DNA of 64,000 bases from Brachypodius melanocephalos (lineage: Eukaryota > Chordata > Aves > Passeriformes > Pycnonotidae), in NCBI GenBank assembly GCA_013398615.1, contig VZSR01000243.1, positions 1,499,562 to 1,563,561 of the forward strand, in the 5' to 3' direction. The translations under genes were made by a program, and so were the position numbers. Positions 9,863-21,700 of this stretch are shown here, one piece after another. Below the pieces are notes generated by a model. The model was not told the DNA's origin, did no database searches, and worked only from the letters and a program-made list of their open reading frames with translations. Numbering within the stretch: position 1 is the stretch's first letter; the number at the start of each line of letters is the position of its first letter.

Positions 9863-12196
9863 AGGATGGAGCAAAAATGTTCCCGTTGTTTTCCATGCCA
9901 CGGGAGAAGGTTCTCCTGTGTTTCCACACCGTGAGTTCTTCTCAATCATAAATTATTGCCTAGGAAAGCCCTGTGGTGCTGGGTTGGTAAGCAGCCACTC
10001 TGCCTGCTGCTGGCCACAGATCCAGCATGCCAAAAGTCTTGCTTTCTATAAATAGTTAAGCCAATTTAGTTGTTTGCATGTAACCCTTAAGTCCAGCTTC
10101 AAATCCTGCAATGCTGGGGAGCAGCTGCTGAGCAGCCCTGAGCCCTCTGGAGATGTTGTTCTGTTTTCTGTTTACAGAGCCCAGCCTGGGGCTGGAGGGG
10201 TCTCAGAGCCTGCAAGAATTTCTGCTGGGACTTTGTTGAACCTCTGAGGCAGTTCCAGAAGCAGAGAAGAAAGCACAGCAGAGTTCTGAAGCTTTGCTTT
10301 AAAGCTGCAAGCATCTCACAGGGTCTCGTGTCTTCAGAAGTGACAAAATCTGGCATTGTCAGTGGTCAGATGTGCTTTGTCTGTGAAAAGTGAAACCCGC
10401 CCCTCTACGCACCCAATTAATTTAATTTTTTTATCATCCTATTATTTCTTTACAGGCAACCCTGCTGCCTGCCTTTTGCTTCTCCTGCTGGCCCTGCAGC
10501 TGAGCTTTGTAAAATTAACCTCCTCTTTCAGTCCTCTGCCCTCTCTTTGTTAGCTGAACTCCTTATTTGTACTTGAAAAAAAAATCGCAAATTTTTGATA
10601 TTCACGGCTTTATTCCCTTGCAGCAGTAGTCCAGGCACTGATGTAAAAGCAGCATTTGAAGTCTTTGAAATCTGCTGCAACATGAATTCCATGGGGTCTG
10701 CCACGTCCAAAGAAATCCATGCCCTGTTTGCCTCGAGTTCCGAGGGCAGTTTGGCAGCTGGTAAGCTGACAGTGTAAAAAGATCCTTGGAAAATCACTAA
10801 AAGAAGGAATATAACAGATCAAGGTACACAGAAAAGCTTCTGTAAAGTAATAAAGGTTTCCAGGTAGATAATTTTGTACGGGAAGAAGAAAGATTCAGCT
10901 TCTGCAGCTTCTCAAATGTTACCAAACACAGGTTTTCAGCAGTGCTGGTGTTGTGTTGTCTGAACTGTCTTTCCTCAAATGCGAAATTATATTCTCCATT
11001 TATTTAGATTTTACCTCTTTTTTTAAATCCCTTCTCCAGCCAGAGGATGGAGGAAGAGAAGGAAACTCAGGGCACAATGTCCAGCAGTTTCATCTGTCCT
11101 TACAAAGCTTGCTGCTTTCATTGTGCTGATATGGAAGGAAAGCTCAGTGCTATAAAAATGCTGACTTGCCCCTGGATTATCCAGGTTTAGGAACTGTAAT
11201 AAGCTGTCACTGTAGAAGCTCTGCTAGATTAGGCTCTCTGTGTCCCAAAACCAACCCTGAGTGCATTTCCAGCATTTCCAGAGTGCAGGACAAGCTGTGG
11301 GGAGCAAATCTGGTGCCCATTTTAAGGTGGGAGATGAAAAAAAAGGCTCAGGAATTGCACAGGAATGTGGAGCACAGCACAAATTTATCTGTGTTTTCTG
11401 GGATTAGGTGCTCTGTTCTTCAGGAGTCATAAATTTCTAGGTATATTTGGGAAATTAGTTCGGGAATCGTTTCCTCTGTGCTTTTCTCCTCCAAGGTGTA
11501 AAGGTTTGGCAGTTGGCTTCCAAAAGCAGCAGAAAACCAGGAGCTGGCTGAGCAATTAGTGGTGAGTGTAAATAACAGTTCAAAATAGCTGAGTGTTCTC
11601 TCACTGGCTTTAAATTGACTACTGGTCAGGAGCAAGAGAGTCTTTCTTTATGCACTTGATTTTTGAGGTGGAGCTTGGCGAAACTAATCCCATCTGAAAC
11701 ATAAACTGATTTTTTTTTTTTTTTTTCCTGAAAGAAAAACGCTTCCAGGCACTGTTTACCCACACTGAAAAATCTCAAAGCATCAATTTTTGCCGATTTT
11801 TTAATCTCTCTTTATGCTGAGCTCACAGCGGTGCAAACCCTCTCTGGAACATTCCAGAGCTCCGCGATCCCAAAGCGCTTGGAAATGCTCCTTTTCCCAA
11901 ATTCCTCACCTTTTACCTGCCCGGGAGCCCAGGTTAGAGGAGCCATTCGAGGCTTTCCCAGCAGATGGCAACAGCTCCTCGGTGCGAGGCTGGGAAAAGA
12001 GGATTTGGCCAAAGGATCCTCGCTCAACGCTTGATAAATTTGCTTTTACAGGAGCCCCTATAAAGCACCTCCAAGGAATTGATCTTTATTTTAAGGCCAA
12101 AAAAAATTCGTTTTGCTCCATAGGAATTAAACTCCTCCACTTCAGGGTCCTGCTTAGCTCTGCTCTGGACTAAAAAACAGATTGAGGAGGTTGATT
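9863..12196. other. Intergenic DNA between TLCD5 and ARHGEF12
   Basis: No gene was recognised. It contains short A and T runs, such as T18 near 11710-11727, and open frames that overlap on both strands without family resemblance. Confidence 0.5.
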
Positions 12197-12300
12197 AGAG
12201 AATCACAAAATTATGTTGGAAGGGACCTCAAAGATCATCTTGCTGCAACCCTCCTGCCATGGGATGGTTCTGTGTGTAAATTCAGGCCAACTGACAACTT
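12197..12300 (-). mobile_element. CR1 LINE 3' fragment
   Basis: The stretch 'agagaatcacaaaattatgt' followed by 'tggaagggacctcaaagatc' is the complement of the CR1 3' end. It breaks off after about 100 bp. Confidence 0.75.
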
Positions 12301-13495
12301 CAGAGATACAAAAAAAAAAAAAAATCTATTTTAATGGGCACCACGCAATTGCTTATTGATTTCCCCACCCCATATTTCAGGCTGTAAACAGAATTATCAT
12401 AAATAGGCATCTATCTTAATCTAAGTATGTAGCCAGCTCCCATCCCAAAATAAAAAAAAAAAAATCAGCATTTGCAGAAAAGAGAAGCAGTTACAGTTTC
12501 AGAATCTCTGTCTTAGGATTTCCTCCAGCTAATTGTTCTCGTTATGTTGTCATGAACAATAAAACAGAATTAAAGTAATAAAAAAGCATCGAGGCCTCAT
12601 ATGCAAATGCTGGGCCTGCCATGAATCAGATCTCCCAGGAGCTTTCCCCTCTGCAGGCACAGTACTCGATGTTCCCAAAGTTAAAAGCAGGGAGGGATTT
12701 ATTGCGGAGAAGATGCAATAAAGAGATATATAATAAATAAATATAGATATATGGAGGCATTCAGTCACTTCATCACCACTGATGACTGTACTGCACACAG
12801 CTGCAGGAGGAGAGGCAGACGTGGCTGCTTGTCTCGCACTCCCACACTTTTTTTTTTCTTCCCTTTCCCAAGCCTCTATTTTCCCCAAAAGGAAACCAAA
12901 AAAGGAAGCGTAAATGCCCTGCGTATGTATGTGAAGTATCATGTAGAAAATGATTTCATCCCACGCTTCCCCTCTTTGCTCTTGAACTTCATCAAAACAA
13001 CAAATTCTTCAGGCTCTCAGACAGTCTGCTGGCTTCCTGATCCACGCTCGCTTCGCTCCGAGCAGGAAAAGCTCCGTGTTCCAGAGCAGCAGTGGCCTCT
13101 GGATGTAGCTTCAGGCAAGGTATGGTCCTGTGTGCCCAGCCAGGGATCTGCTCCTGACTTTCCAGAGCCTGTTTTCCTGCCTCTTTCCAAGCCCAGTGTC
13201 CCGCCTTTGAAGCATATCCCGGCAAGATTAATTAAAGGGAAGAAGCGTGGTGTCCTGGATGATTGGGATTAGCTAATAAGGTTATTTTAGTCTGCTGGCA
13301 TTTGCTGGGGGAGAGTGATGTCCCACAAGTTCCTTTGTGCAGAGGGGGCAGGAATTACAGGCGGTGGAGACATCCTGCTTTTCATTCCACATCTGGGCTG
13401 CTCACGAGCTTTAATTTCTGGAGGAGTAGCATGGAAGTTTCCTGAAGTCCTCAGGCATGGATGTTATTTCCAGGTGTTTGAGAACAAGTGGCTTG
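12301..13495. other. Intergenic DNA between TLCD5 and ARHGEF12
   Basis: AT-rich runs lie near 12311-12324, 12449-12465 and 12719-12750. No coding exon was recognised. Confidence 0.5.
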
Positions 13496-13730
13496 TAGTG
13501 CCAGGACAAGGGGGAATGGCTTTACACTGATGGAGAGTAGGTTTAGGTGGGATATTAGGAAAAAAGAATTCCTTGTGAGGGTGGTGAGGTTGCCCAGAGA
13601 AGTTGTGGTTGCCCCTGGATCTCTGGAAGTGTCTCAGGCTGGCTGTGGAAGGTGTCTCTGCCCATGGCAGGGGGTTGGAACAAATCTTTAAGGTCCCTTC
13701 CAACCCAAATCGTTCTGGGATTCTGTGTAG
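13496..13730 (+). mobile_element. CR1 LINE 3' fragment
   Basis: This is a sense CR1 ending in 'ggtcccttccaacccaaatc' and 'gttctgggattctgtg', with the usual 'ctgcccatggcagggggttg' body before it. Confidence 0.88.
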
Positions 13731-14248
13731 GTTCCAGACAGGTATTTCTCAGACTGTGTTGTACGTGGCATAAACAGCAAGGATGTGTTTGTGTTCAGGC
13801 TGTGGTTGAGATTAGGGAAACCCACACCTGCTGAAACCCAAATGCCCAAATACCCTGCGTGGCTCATCTTTTCCTACTGGAGGTTTTGAAGGGCAGCAGG
13901 AACAGGCCCTTGGCCGCAGTGTTTCTGAAATGTACACGCAGGGAGGGATCAGTTCTCGGATTTATGTTGACCTTAACCTGTGAGGAATTCCTGATGAAAC
14001 GTACGTGGGAAATGCAAGGAACAACAGAGCACGAAAGGCCCGGGAGCAAACAGCACAGCCGGAAACTGCCTGAGGCTCTGAGCAGCACAGCTCCTGGCAC
14101 TTCTACTCTTTTAATTCGCTATTTATTTTCTTTCTGCTCTGAGTTTCGCCGGTGTCATATTTTCCATGGAGATGGAGGCGCGGGCGCTCCCTGCTCTGAG
14201 CGCTGGGGCACGGCAAAGCCGGGCATCGGATGGCTGGGGACGGGGAAT

Positions 14249-14546
14249 GGAGAAGGGAAAAAGGGGAAGAGGGAAAAGGGGAAGAGGGGAAAAAGGGTTA
14301 GGGATGCAGGGGAAGGGAAAACTCTTCGGCAGGGACACAGGGTGAGGAAGGAGCGGCTGCGACTGGGAAGAGAAGGAAACACCCCGCGGGTCTGGAAAAG
14401 GCTTCCCGAAGGGGAAAGGCCTCGGCAGTGACCGGGGGAAGGGCTGCGAGGGAGGAGGAGCAGGGTGGGGGGAAGAGGAGGAGGAGAAGGAGGGGAAAGA
14501 GGAGAAGGAAAAGAGAGGGAGGAGGAAAAAAGGAGGAAGAGGAGGG
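14249..14546 (+). repeat. Purine-rich tracts upstream of the ARHGEF12 promoter
   Basis: Two all-purine + strand runs are present: 14249-14297 (49 bp) and 14467-14546 (80 bp, no interruption). Between them the sequence is still purine-biased. Their position just 5' of the CpG island is typical of nucleosome-poor promoter flanks. Confidence 0.85.
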
Positions 14547-14843
14547 CAGCCGGCGGAGGGATCCGGCGGCGGGGCGGAGCGGCCGGAGGTACGAGCCCCC
14601 CGGAGGCGCCGGGGAGGGGCGAGCCCGGCCCGGCTCGGCTCGGCGCAGGCTCCCCGGGACGCGCCGCTCCCGCCTCTCCGAGCAGCGCAGCGGGGCCGCC
14701 ACCGGGCCGGGAGAGCAGCGCAGAGGGGCCGGCAGCGGCGAGACTCGGCCCGGAGCGGAGCGCGGAGAGCGGAGAGCGGAGCACAGCCAGCCCGCGGCGC
14801 CCCGCTGGGTCCCGGGCCGGAGCGAGAGGCGGAGCGGCGGGGG

Positions 14844-14861
14844 ATGGAGCCCCGGGCCTAG
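14844..14861 (+). other. Upstream ORF 1 (5 codons)
   Basis: An ATG in good context (G at -3 and +4) is followed by four codons and TAG. It matters only if transcription starts upstream of it. Confidence 0.3.
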
Positions 14862-14903
14862 AGGCGGCCGCCCTGCCCGACCCCCTGCGGGCGCTGCACG
14901 GGC

Positions 14904-14930
14904 GGGGGTCGGGGCGGGCGGGCAGCGGGG
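14904..14930 (+). other. ARHGEF12: G-quadruplex motif in promoter or 5' UTR
   Basis: Five G runs of three or more are separated by one to four bases on the sense strand. This satisfies the standard G4 pattern in DNA, and in RNA if it is transcribed. Confidence 0.7.
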
Positions 14931-14987
14931 ATGGGCCCGGCCGCGGGCGGGGAGCGCCGCCCGCCCCCCGAGCGCCGCAGCCGCTGA
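14931..14987 (+). other. Upstream ORF 2 (18 codons)
   Basis: It starts with an ATG in GC-rich sequence, directly after the G4 motif, and ends at TGA. The product would be arginine/proline-rich. It is relevant only as a possible translational brake. Confidence 0.3.
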
Positions 14988-15059
14988 GCCCCGGCCGGAC
15001 AGACACGGGCCCCCCGCGCTCTGCCCGCGCCCCGGAGCATCCGCCGCTCCTTGGAAAGG

Positions 15060-15330
15060 TTTTCTTTTTTTCCCCCTCCCTCGAGCCCGCCGAGGTTGTT
15101 TTGTTGTTTCCTTTTTTTTGTTGTTGTTGTTGTTGTTGGAGTTTTTTTTTTTTTTCTTACTGGAGTTTTTTCTTTATCCCCCACGCCCCACTTCCGTGGT
15201 TTGGATATTCTGGGTGACTGCAAGAAGAGTTTTGGAGTTGTTTTGGATTGGGTTTGGTTTTTGTTGGGTTTTTTTTTCCGGTTTTTTTTTTTGTTGTTGT
15301 TTTTTTTGTTCGCTTCTCCTGCCCTTGAAC
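15060..15330 (+). repeat. T-rich, GTT-repeat stretch in the presumed 5' UTR
   Basis: T runs of 8-13 alternate with GTT repeats (15119-15139 and 15291-15308). No good donor/acceptor pair was seen that would remove it, so it would form a U-rich part of the leader. A cryptic 5' UTR intron cannot be excluded. Confidence 0.6.
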
Positions 15331-15348
15331 TGAGTTTGTCCTCTGTGC

Positions 15349-15477
15349 ATGCCTCTTCTGGAGCAAGGCTGGATCCTGAACCTCGGTGCATGTGAGGGGC
15401 AAAGCCTCGTTCATATTCCTGCAATAAGAGTAAAATGTAAATTGGATAATACGACTTCTTGCCAAAGGCTCCAATGA
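15349..15477 (+). other. Upstream ORF 3 (42 codons), stop overlaps the ARHGEF12 start
   Basis: An ATG at 15349 opens a 42-codon frame in the +2 register relative to the main ORF. Its TGA (15475-15477) shares bases with the main ATG (15474-15476), making an ATGA overlap. The frame has no internal stop. The leader is assumed to be continuous across this interval. Confidence 0.5.
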
Positions 15478-15505
15478 GTGGCACACAGTCCACAATCACG
15501 GACAG
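15474..15505 (+). CDS. ARHGEF12: ARHGEF12 exon 1, coding part
   Basis: Ten codons plus two bases end at ACAG|GTCAGT (phase 2). The start is chosen because the peptide matches the conserved LARG N-terminus. The -3 base is C, so the context is weak. The same exon presumably continues upstream as 5' UTR. Confidence 0.93.
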
Positions 15506-18500
15506 GTCAGTATAAAATAAGATTCCTTGATTTTTTTTCTTTTTTTGAAGTGTGAACATTCTCAGAGATCATGTACTTTGCTTCCTGGCCTCAGTGACAG
15601 GCGGGATCAGAAAAGCAGGATTAAATCAGAGTTCTGGGAACCAAGGGTGTCTTGACTGTCAAAGCGACTGGGTTCACTTTGAAACCGGAGTATTTCAAGT
15701 CCAACAACTTTCAGGCCTGCCAGGCTGACTTTGTAGGAACCAGGGGTGGTAATTCAGCTCCCAGGATGGGCTGCTGCTGCGGGGAACACCGAAAGCAAGT
15801 GCTCCTGCAAGGAGTTAAAGCAGGAGAAGCCACCAGAATTTAGGATCCAGCTCAAGCCAGAGCTCAGAGACTCTGTTGAGGATGCACTTGGGTCTCCTTG
15901 GGTCAAGTGCTGCAGGGAGGTCACTCCAGGTGAGGGCAGGAGGGATAGTTGACAAGCAGGAATGTCTGCTGGTGTCTACCTGAGCAGGAACCTGCCCTTA
16001 GATGCCTGCTCAGGCCTCTGGGCTGCTCTGCAGGTGCCTTTCATTACCTTTGGAGTTCTCTTGTTTGTACTGGGATGTTTCAGAGGAAGGTGGAAATAAA
16101 AAAGTCAAGTAGAAAACATCTTAACATGCTTTGAAGCAAATGAGTGGAATGAGTGTCTTCAGATTTTCTTTTAATGAGAAGAAAAGATACCTTTTTTGAC
16201 GGCGTATGCTCTAAAAACCACTTTATGTATCTTTTTGTATCTTTCTGGTGTCTGTTTGGTGGTTAAGGTGTGAATGTGTGTGGCAAAGGCCTGGATGACC
16301 AGGCAGTTCTGGCACAGCAGCGGAGCTGGGGCTGGCACAGAGCGATGATGCTTTGGGGTGCCTGAGCTCACCAACTTTAGGCTCCAGGTGTGAGCAGGAA
16401 AGACACTGAGTGGTTCTCACTTAAACCCAGGCTTTTTTGTGACTCTACAGACAGCACAGTCCAGCGAGCTCTGGGACAGCTCAGCCTTGTGTACAATCTG
16501 TGTTTACAACTCTTCACAGAGTATTAAATCTTGGCAATTAATTCTGTCGTTTGTACTAGAAGAATTTTCTCTTTTGCAGTGCATGAATGGTTCTCGAGTT
16601 GCAGGATGTTTTTCTCTGTAGCAGGCAAGGCAATGACTGTAAAAAGGCATTTCAGTGGATTTGTGAGGATTTTGTTACGTACTTCAGGCCATATGTCTTG
16701 TGGCAGTTGCATGATATCAAAAGGAACGACAGGGTTTTCATACCAAGAGGCAGCTGAGTGATGCATGGAAAAGAAAAGCACGAGAACAGGGAATTTAATT
16801 TACTTGTTAGTAAAACAAAATACTTTCCATTATTGAATTGAGGCAGGCAAATTGAAAATGCAGCGGAGACAAAAAAAGATGTCTCATTTCCTTTTGCTCT
16901 CAGTCATGTCAGGAGGATGTTTCTGTTTGGTGTTCCATTAAGGTTTTGGATCAAAAGGCTTTTAATGTCAGGTGAGGAGCTGTCTCCACAGCCCTCGGAT
17001 TTCTGGGGTTTCTGGGGGAATGTGGGGAAACTGGATCTCTTCTTGTCACTGTTTTTCACCTCTGGCCCGAAGCAGCCCCAGCTCTGGGGTACAAAGTCAT
17101 CGTCAGGGTTCAGCCAGGAGAAGAGAAGCTTTGGGGTGATCTAGTTGTGGCCTGCCAGGACCTGAAGGAACCTACAAGGAAGACAGACTGTTTTAAAGTA
17201 TCTGGAGTGACAGGACAAGAGGGAGTGGTTTCAAACTCGGAGTAGGGTTAGATGGGTTATTGGGGCAAAATTGCTCCCTGTGAGGGTAGTGACAGGGTGC
17301 CCAGAGCAGCTGTGGCTGTCCCTGGGTCCCTCGAAGTGTCCAAGGCCAGGCTGGAGCACCCTGGGATAGTGAAAGTTATCCCTGCCCATGGCAGGGGGAT
17401 GGGAATGAGCTGATCTTTAAGGTCCCTCCCAGTCCATTCTGGGATTCTCTGATTACTTCCCTGGCTGAACCTTTCAGCAGAACCCCAGGCGTGGTGGTGG
17501 TGTTTGTTCCCATCCTGTGGATCTCTGCCACTCCTGTTCATCCCCAGCACTGTGCAGGGTTTGGAGGGGATGGGTTCTGATCTCTCTTGTCTGTGCAGGG
17601 CATTCCCCTTTCCCTTGAGGCCCAGGGAGTCTGTGTGTTGCCCCCTTCAATCTGCCTCTTCAGCTTGGAATGTAAAGCAGGTGCAATATAAATAATGTTG
17701 GTGCTTCCACTGTCATTAGATGTACGTGGTGTAAATCATCTGACATGTTCAATTCTCTCTGTGTTTGTCAATCACCTTCCTTGGTGGGACTGAGATGGGA
17801 ATTGCCTTAAACCAGGGAAACCCAGCTTGCATCTGTGCCAGATGGTATTAGGAATATAATAGGGTAGCTTGGGCCTGGATTTTTCTCCATATTAGCTTTA
17901 CATGTTTGCATTTTGCCTATATAGAGCTGCCTAAATCCACATTACAGACAGCAGATATTTCCTTTGCTGTCCCTCCAGTTTAAGGTGGCAATGATTTGAC
18001 AGCTGTCACATTTCCCTTGTCCAGGTTGCACTTGTCTCATCCTTGACATATTTTATAGCTGTTGTTTTTGCTGATGTCATGATTGCCATTAAATATATAA
18101 ATTAGGAGTGTATGAATGTATGTTCTGGAGCCAGGATGATAAAGGATGTTTTTATTGAGCCCTCTTTTTTTTAATTTTTGTGCTCTTTCCCAGGAAAGTT
18201 GAGTGGATTTTAGTGTCTGGCACTGCTGAAACACAGTCAGGCCATTTCATATCTGAATGTGTCTGGGCTCACTCTCTCTGTGGACTAAACCTTCCCCCAG
18301 TTAATTTTGGTGGTGGTTATGCTCAGATTCTGTTATCTCACTCCCAAAGCAGCATCGTTTTCTGGTGTCTTTTCCTTCGAGTGCCTGGGAGAGTGGGGGA
18401 ACACCAAGCATTAAACAAAAAAGGCAGAGCAGATGTTAACACTCCTGTTCAGAGTTCGTGGAGGAGCTCCTGACACACTCTGCATTTGGGGGAGCACCTA

Positions 18501-18668
18501 AAGGATGCAGGCAGACAAAAAATTATCTTAAAGCCTTAAAATCACATCAGCAAAACATCCTCCAGGACGGCCGTGGTGCCTTGCACGGCTGCTGATGATT
18601 TGAGAGGGTTAAACACTGATTTAACTTCCCTTTTTTTCCCTCAGGATGTTCTTTTACTTCGTCAGCTG

Positions 18669-18725
<57 letters not shown>

Positions 18726-21700
18726 CATAGTCCTGGTGCCCATTGGACCGTATCAAACTCTCCATCTCCAGCCTCATTGCCCTGCTCCTTTATGTTTGTA
18801 AACATTTACACCCCCTTCATTTAATCCTCTCTTAGCCGTGCTGTATTTGTGCAGAGGCCTCCTAAGGTGGCATTTATCTTGCCGAGCTTAGTAAGTCTTT
18901 GAGGTGGACATCCCTGAGCTGCTCATCTGGCTCGACTTGATCATTAGTGGAAGGAAATCTGCACATCGAGGAGACCTTTCTTATCCTAAAGGTATCTCAA
19001 ATCACTCAGGTGACTGAGCTTCATCCAGCTCTGGATTTAGCTGAGATTTCCCATATCTTTTAACCTGAAAAAAAAAAAAAAATCTATTTTTGGCTGCTCG
19101 CTGGTGCAGGGTTGGATTTTCCTTGCTGGATGCTGTTTTTTGGGGTGGGGATAACAAACTTTGAGACTCGTCTGTGCCCAGCTGAGGGGCAGCAGGGCAG
19201 GGTTTGGCAGAGTTTTCCCTGTTCCTGCTGCAGTGTGTGCCCACATTCCCTGCCTCTGGAACACTCCTGGCCGGCCACTGGCCAGCTCTGGGCGTTGCTG
19301 TGTGCTGTGCATGGCCGGCTGAGATAAGGCTTTTATTCTTCCCAAGGCCACGCTGGGGCCGGGCTGAAATTCTGAAATTCGGCCATTTCCAGCCTCTGCT
19401 TGGCCACCGATGGCCGGCCCGAGCTCGGCTGTATCCTGTTATGACACTAAAGAAACATTCGTGTGCCATTAATTATTTTTTTTTTTCTTCCCCTCTCGCA
19501 GTTTAACTGTATTTTTCTTGCTGTCACCGTTCCAAACACACTCCAGGGTTGAGCAACTGCGCGGCTGCAGGACTTGCTTTATGTTTCTTGCTGTTTATTA
19601 AAGGCCAATAAAAGAAAGGAGGCTCTTGCTTTCGCAGGACCTCGCGGAGGAACTGGTGACTCCTCTCCGCAGTTGCTTGCAAATGAGTTTTATTTATAAC
19701 CCTGCTGTAGTTTCTGTTGCTATGATTGGAAAACAGCAGAGGTAGAATTTACACATAATTACCCTCGAGAAGTTTTAATTGGTGATTTGCTCCTGACTCG
19801 GTATTAAAATAGACTCTAATTGTTTCTTATCTGCTTTAGATGCACTTTCTCTGTCTTTGGCTCTTTGGAAGTCCCCGTGGTAATTGGGAATTCTTTGACT
19901 GTATGGTGGGGAAAAAAGAATTTTATTTCTTCCAGCAGCACAGAAAGTCACACCTTAGCGTTACTGACTGGTTAGATGTCATCATCTCGCATTTTTTTCT
20001 TTAGTGCAGTTTGTAAAATCCAACATTTATGGCAAATGGGCTGCAGCATGACATCCAAGGATTAAAAAGAATAGTAGCCTTTGAGTGGGGCTTTTCATCG
20101 TTGTACCTTTGCTGTGTTTGGAAATTAGCAGTTGACAGAGTCTGTGCATAAATTCACGTTTTATTTCGCTGTTCTTGAGGCTGGCAGAAGAGAGGACTGT
20201 CTGGGGTGTTTGCTGCTGGCTGGGACACAAATGCTGCCACTTCACGTTGCATAGTTTATTAGGGCTCTTACTGGAGACAGGAGCTGAGGTGAGCTTGATT
20301 TTCTAGTTTTGAGTAGAGCTGTGGGCGTTGTGATTATTTGGGTGGAGGCAGGAATGATATTTCATCTGTGAGCCCAATTGTATAATTCTGCCTGTGCACA
20401 GAACCCCTGGTAGTGGCATTTTAACATTTCAAATGGACGGATTAGGGAAGGCACCGGGATGTTGGCTCCTTCAGTTTTACGTTTTCAAAATTCTGGTCCG
20501 CATCTACAGGAATTTAGCAGCAAAAAAAAAATTACTCAGTGCTGTCCTGGCTGGAGATGCTTGAGAAGGAGGAAAGCGCAGCTTGGCCTTGGAGCAGGAG
20601 TTTGCTGAGGTCACTGGTGGGATTTGTGGGTGTTCATTGGTGTCCTTTGACTGCCATGACCTGTGTGGGAGGAGAGTTCCTTGGTCCTGGAGGGTGACAG
20701 CAGTGACCACAGTCGTCCTGCTGGAAATCAAAGAGTCTTCTGTTCACTCTCACAACTGGTCTGGACCTTGTTGTGAAAGTGCTGATTTTGTGGAAGTAAT
20801 GATTAGTGTGGAAGTGGTGTTTTGTTGTAGAAGTGGTGATTTAGGCATTGGAGATTTTGGCAGTTCATCCTAAGGCTGTACAGAGCAGCGGTGAGTTTGC
20901 CTGGGGAAGGTGGTACAGACACCTGTACCAGTTATTTTCCATATTCCATGGCTAGACACCAGGATTATTTGGTTATTTCCTGCAGTGGGGTCTCCCAGTG
21001 AATTTGTGTCTAAAGAATTTGAATAGCTTCAGTGCCTGCTTCTGTTTTCCCAGGAAGCTTTGGAGTACAACCACCAGGGTTTTTGACATTAACTCTTGTT
21101 TTCCCATTTTTTCCTGTAGCATTTTGAGTGGCATCTCACGGTTTTAATTCTCACCCCAACCTGGCCAGCCCTGTGCTGTAGTTTGCAGTTCTGCAGAGTG
21201 TCTGGGAGAGGAGCAGTTTTTGCTTTGAATTCTGAATTCCCCACCCCACCTCGAGGTGGTCCTTTGGGTCACCAGAGGGGGATCTTGGCTGTGCTGCTTA
21301 CGAGATAAGCTCAGCCTCTTACCTTGAGCCTTTATCCTCCAGGTTTCTCCTCGAACATCTCTTCCTTCCCTCTGAAAATTAGCAGTTGTAGATTTATTAA
21401 CGAGTCCCATTTGTATTACCCTCCAGTTTCTAGTGGATGAGTTGCTGTAAAAAATGCTTCTTGTAGCATTCCAGATATTCCTCTGCCTAAACACTCCCCC
21501 TGATATTTTATCTGCTTTGAGATAAGCAGATCTTCCTGTGGAAGAGATGTCAATAGCACGGAGAAAAAATAGACTTAAATGCATATTTTCAGGTAGGTGA
21601 TGCTGCTGTGTTCTGTGGCCCTGCTCTGGATAATTATTAGGTTTAAAGAGTAAAAGTCTTAGTTCATGTCTCAGCTTGATTAAACTAAGGGTCAGGAGCC

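Larger units (their letters stand above)
14550..15060 (+). promoter_or_regulatory. ARHGEF12: CpG-island promoter of ARHGEF12
   Basis: This is the most GC- and CpG-dense block of the window, with many GGGCGG-type Sp1 boxes and no TATA box. It lies 0.4-0.9 kb upstream of the ARHGEF12 start codon, with no better promoter nearby. The start site is not resolved, and the 3' part is probably transcribed as 5' UTR. Confidence 0.75.

Noticed and set aside
14155..15006. 283-codon open frame on the minus strand
   Set aside because: It lies in CpG-island and purine-tract sequence. The product is a low-complexity proline/serine/leucine string, and high GC removes stop codons by chance.
14428..15333. 301-codon open frame on the + strand upstream of ARHGEF12
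   Set aside because: Its composition (glycine/arginine/glutamate, then a phenylalanine-rich tail from T runs) follows the base composition. No domain is visible. It is promoter and leader sequence.
18670..18725. T56 as the tail of a processed pseudogene on the minus strand
   Set aside because: No retroposed coding body or target duplication was found beside it.
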